Notes under the pieces: generated by a model
What the model was told of the DNA's origin: nothing
Databases searched by the model: none
The model's input: the letters and a program-made list of their open reading frames with translations, nothing else
Position numbers and translations under genes: made by a program
Assembly: GCA_947494205.1 (NCBI GenBank)
Contig: CANLUH010000033.1
Location: forward strand, 1 to 34,849
Direction of reading: 5' to 3'
DNA from: an uncultured Flavobacteriaceae bacterium
Lineage (GTDB): Bacteria; Bacteroidota; Bacteroidia; Flavobacteriales; Flavobacteriaceae
DNA: 34,849 nt
Part shown: piece by piece, positions 33,408 through 34,849 of the stretch
How positions within the stretch are numbered: the first letter of the stretch is position 1
Layout: every line of letters starts with the position of its first letter

Positions 33408-33944
33408 ATGAAAAAATTATTATTATTAGCTGCATTTGCAGTATTTGGATTAACTGGTGTTAACGCTCAAGAAGATAATTCTGATTCTTCTTCACAAACA
33501 TCTAAAGGAAAATGGTTAATTGAAGCTAACACAGGTAATGCTATGTTAGGATCAACTGGTCTTTACTTAACTTCTGTAGATGGAGACACAGCATACAACA
33601 TTGGTTTAGATGGGGGTTACTTCATCATGGATGACTTAGCTTTAAAAGCTGGTTTAGGATATGGTGGAAGCAGCGCTGAAGGTGCATTAAGTACTTTTTC
33701 TTACCGTTTAGGTGCTAAATACTATGTAAACAGCATGATTCCTGTAACTTTAGATTTAACTGGAGCTTCTATAGAAGATGCTAACGAAAACCCAATGTGG
33801 TTAGGTGTTGGTGCTGGTTATGCATGGTTTGTAGGTAAAAATGTATCTATTGAGCCAGGTTTAAGATATAACTTATCTTTAAACGAAGACTTTACAGATG
33901 AAGGTGTATTCCAATTCAACGTTGGATTTGCTTTACACTTCTAA
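33408..33944 (+). CDS. Outer-membrane beta-barrel protein, tandem copy 2 (178 aa)
   Basis: Near-duplicate of the protein at 32619-33155: same signal peptide length, Ser-rich linker and barrel ending FALHF. Unlike copy 1, it has a full -33/-7 promoter and its own terminator, so it is probably the main expressed copy. Such small barrels act as envelope structure or narrow channels; no specific substrate can be read from the sequence. Confidence 0.88.
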   Translation: MKKLLLLAAFAVFGLTGVNAQEDNSDSSSQTSKGKWLIEANTGNAMLGSTGLYLTSVDGDTAYNIGLDGGYFIMDDLALKAGLGYGGSSAEGALSTFSYRLGAKYYVNSMIPVTLDLTGASIEDANENPMWLGVGAGYAWFVGKNVSIEPGLRYNLSLNEDFTDEGVFQFNVGFALHF

Positions 33945-33966
33945 GAAAAATCTTTTATAACAAAAA

Positions 33967-33996
33967 GCCGAAGTAATAATTTACTTCGGCTTTTTT
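33967..33996 (+). terminator. Terminator of OMP copy 2
   Basis: GCCGAAGTAA (33967-33976), loop TAAT, TTACTTCGGC (33981-33990), then six T's. Confidence 0.9.
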
Positions 33997-34112
33997 ATGC
34001 TTTAATATTTTGTGTAAAAACCTCTTTTTAGTGAAAAATATAATTTAATTTTTGTTTCTAACTCTGTTATTCAATGAGTTAAAATACTTCAATCTTTTTT
34101 TGCATTTTTTCC

Positions 34113-34143
34113 TTGTGGGAACAGAAAAGAGGACGTAGTTTTG
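34113..34143 (+). promoter_or_regulatory. Housekeeping promoter of third OMP gene
   Basis: TTG (34113-34115), 20 bases, TAGTTTTG (34136-34143). It shares its boxes, spacing and leader with the promoter at 33345-33375. A longer open frame starting at this TTG would overlap the promoter, so translation should begin at ATG 34176. Confidence 0.8.
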
Positions 34144-34175
34144 CGCCCTCAAATAAACTAAAACTTGAATCAATT

Positions 34176-34763
34176 ATGAAAAAATTATTATTTATTGCTA
34201 TAGCTGTATTAGGATTAACAGCTGTTAATGCACAAGAAGAAACAAAAACTGGAGGTTTTGAAAAAGGAGATGTATTTATTTCTGGAACAGTAGGTTTTAC
34301 AACGACATCTGCAGGAGATATAAGCTCAGATACTTTTGTTATTGCTCCTTCTGCTGGTTATTTTGTTAACGAAAACTTTGCTGTAGGTTTATCTGCAACT
34401 TATTCTGAAGCTTCTGTTGCTTTTGATTTAGCTGAAGATAACGCTGAAGTTGATGCTAAAACTTTTGGTGGTGGTGTTTTTGGACGTTACTACTTTACAC
34501 CAGCTAACCAATTTTCTTTCTTTGGAAATTTAGGTGTAGCTTATGCTAGTACTGATTTTGTTGGAACAGATTTAAATACATTCTCTGTAGGATTAGCTCC
34601 TGGAATTAACTATTTTCTTTCAGACTGTATAGCTATTGAAGCTTCTGTAGGTGTTTTAGGATACTCTTCTGCAAAGTTCGATGTTGATGGTGCTGAAGCT
34701 GTTAACACATTTTCTCTATCTTTAACTTCTAATGTAGCCTTTGGAGTTACTTACAAGTTCTAA
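34176..34763 (+). CDS. Outer-membrane beta-barrel protein, diverged third paralogue (195 aa)
   Basis: The signal peptide MKKLLFIAIAVLGLTAVNAQ is close to those of the two preceding genes, followed by a barrel with repeated Gly-aromatic strands (GDVFISGTVGFTTTS, FFGNLGVAYAS, LAPGINYFLSDCIAIEASVG) and a C-terminal NVAFGVTYKF beta-signal. It is an OmpW/OMP_b-brl-type small barrel, longer than its neighbours and clearly diverged from them despite the shared promoter and leader. The ATG at 34176 is chosen because the open frame further upstream runs through the promoter. The IS end follows 10 bases after the stop. Confidence 0.87.
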   Translation: MKKLLFIAIAVLGLTAVNAQEETKTGGFEKGDVFISGTVGFTTTSAGDISSDTFVIAPSAGYFVNENFAVGLSATYSEASVAFDLAEDNAEVDAKTFGGGVFGRYYFTPANQFSFFGNLGVAYASTDFVGTDLNTFSVGLAPGINYFLSDCIAIEASVGVLGYSSAKFDVDGAEAVNTFSLSLTSNVAFGVTYKF

Positions 34764-34772
34764 TTCTTAGAA

Positions 34773-34849
34773 ATGAGTCGTCCTAAAATAGGTTGACAGA
34801 TTTAAAATAAATTAAACCAGAGCATTTAACAGCTCTGGTTTTTTGTTGT
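34773..34849. repeat. Right copy of 77-bp terminal inverted repeat (insertion-sequence end)
   Basis: Exact reverse complement of 1-77. The IS terminus begins with TG at 34774. Only this end is present and no transposase remains in the window. Both window ends show the same IS side facing inward, as expected for two inverted IS copies or one repeat node in an assembly graph. Confidence 0.7.
34814..34844 (+). terminator. Terminator hairpin within the IS end
   Basis: AAACCAGAGC (34814-34823), loop of 8, GCTCTGGTTT (34832-34841), T run to 34844. It faces transcription entering the IS from the flanking OMP gene, a common way for IS elements to block impinging transcription. Confidence 0.8.

Noticed and set aside
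34113-34175. TTG start for the third OMP gene
   Set aside because: The TTG is the -33 promoter box; the signal peptide starts at ATG 34176.
1-34849. The window as a 34.8-kb composite transposon
   Set aside because: It contains housekeeping genes (zapA, rny, xerD, 6S RNA) and no cargo or transposase pattern; an assembly break at IS copies is simpler.

Overview
The window is AT-rich and looks like a chromosomal contig from a marine-type Flavobacteriaceae (Bacteroidota); I cannot name the genus. The evidence is the promoter style (TTG, about 20 nt, then TAnnTTTG), FecI/FecR/TonB-receptor clusters, exported proteins with Gln-ending signal peptides, BNR and adhesin-type giant surface proteins, and the zapA - 6S RNA - rny gene order. 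The first and last 77 bases are exact reverse complements. They carry a TG...CA-type insertion-sequence end plus a hairpin. I read them as two inward-facing copies of one IS end, where an assembly probably broke.

Left part (78-9122): a 5'-truncated NAD-kinase-fold gene abuts the IS end. A minus-strand signalling operon follows (ECF sigma, FecR anti-sigma, STN-containing TonB receptor, methyltransferase). Divergent from it is an export/redox operon: thioredoxin-like protein, ApbE flavin transferase, a DUF4266 small lipoprotein ending GGGCGCN, and a DUF3570 outer-membrane protein. A tandem stem-loop repeat separates the last two genes.

Middle (9123-21465): a two-component-type propeller/HTH regulator is broken by a one-base deletion in an A run. 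Next is a chimeric relic that joins the start of one adhesin gene to the end of another. Two intact giant genes follow: a 1216-aa YadA-head-like/C1q-like fibre and a 1309-aa BNR-propeller protein with a dockerin-like tail. The redox operon and the fibre operon are preceded by nearly the same 34-bp ECF-type promoter (30 of 34 positions identical, same spacing). This suggests that one ECF sigma factor, most simply the one at 5154-5678, switches on both. That redox-plus-adhesin regulon is the best candidate here for an undescribed system.

Right part (21668-34763): a small lipocalin-like exported protein with a TonB receptor, an M23 peptidase, a zapB-like/zapA/6S RNA/rny cell-division and RNA-decay block, two paralogous PAS histidine kinases in tandem, XerD, and three tandem outer-membrane beta-barrel genes. 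Two of those three are almost identical.

No tRNA, rRNA, CRISPR array, prophage or complete transposase was seen.
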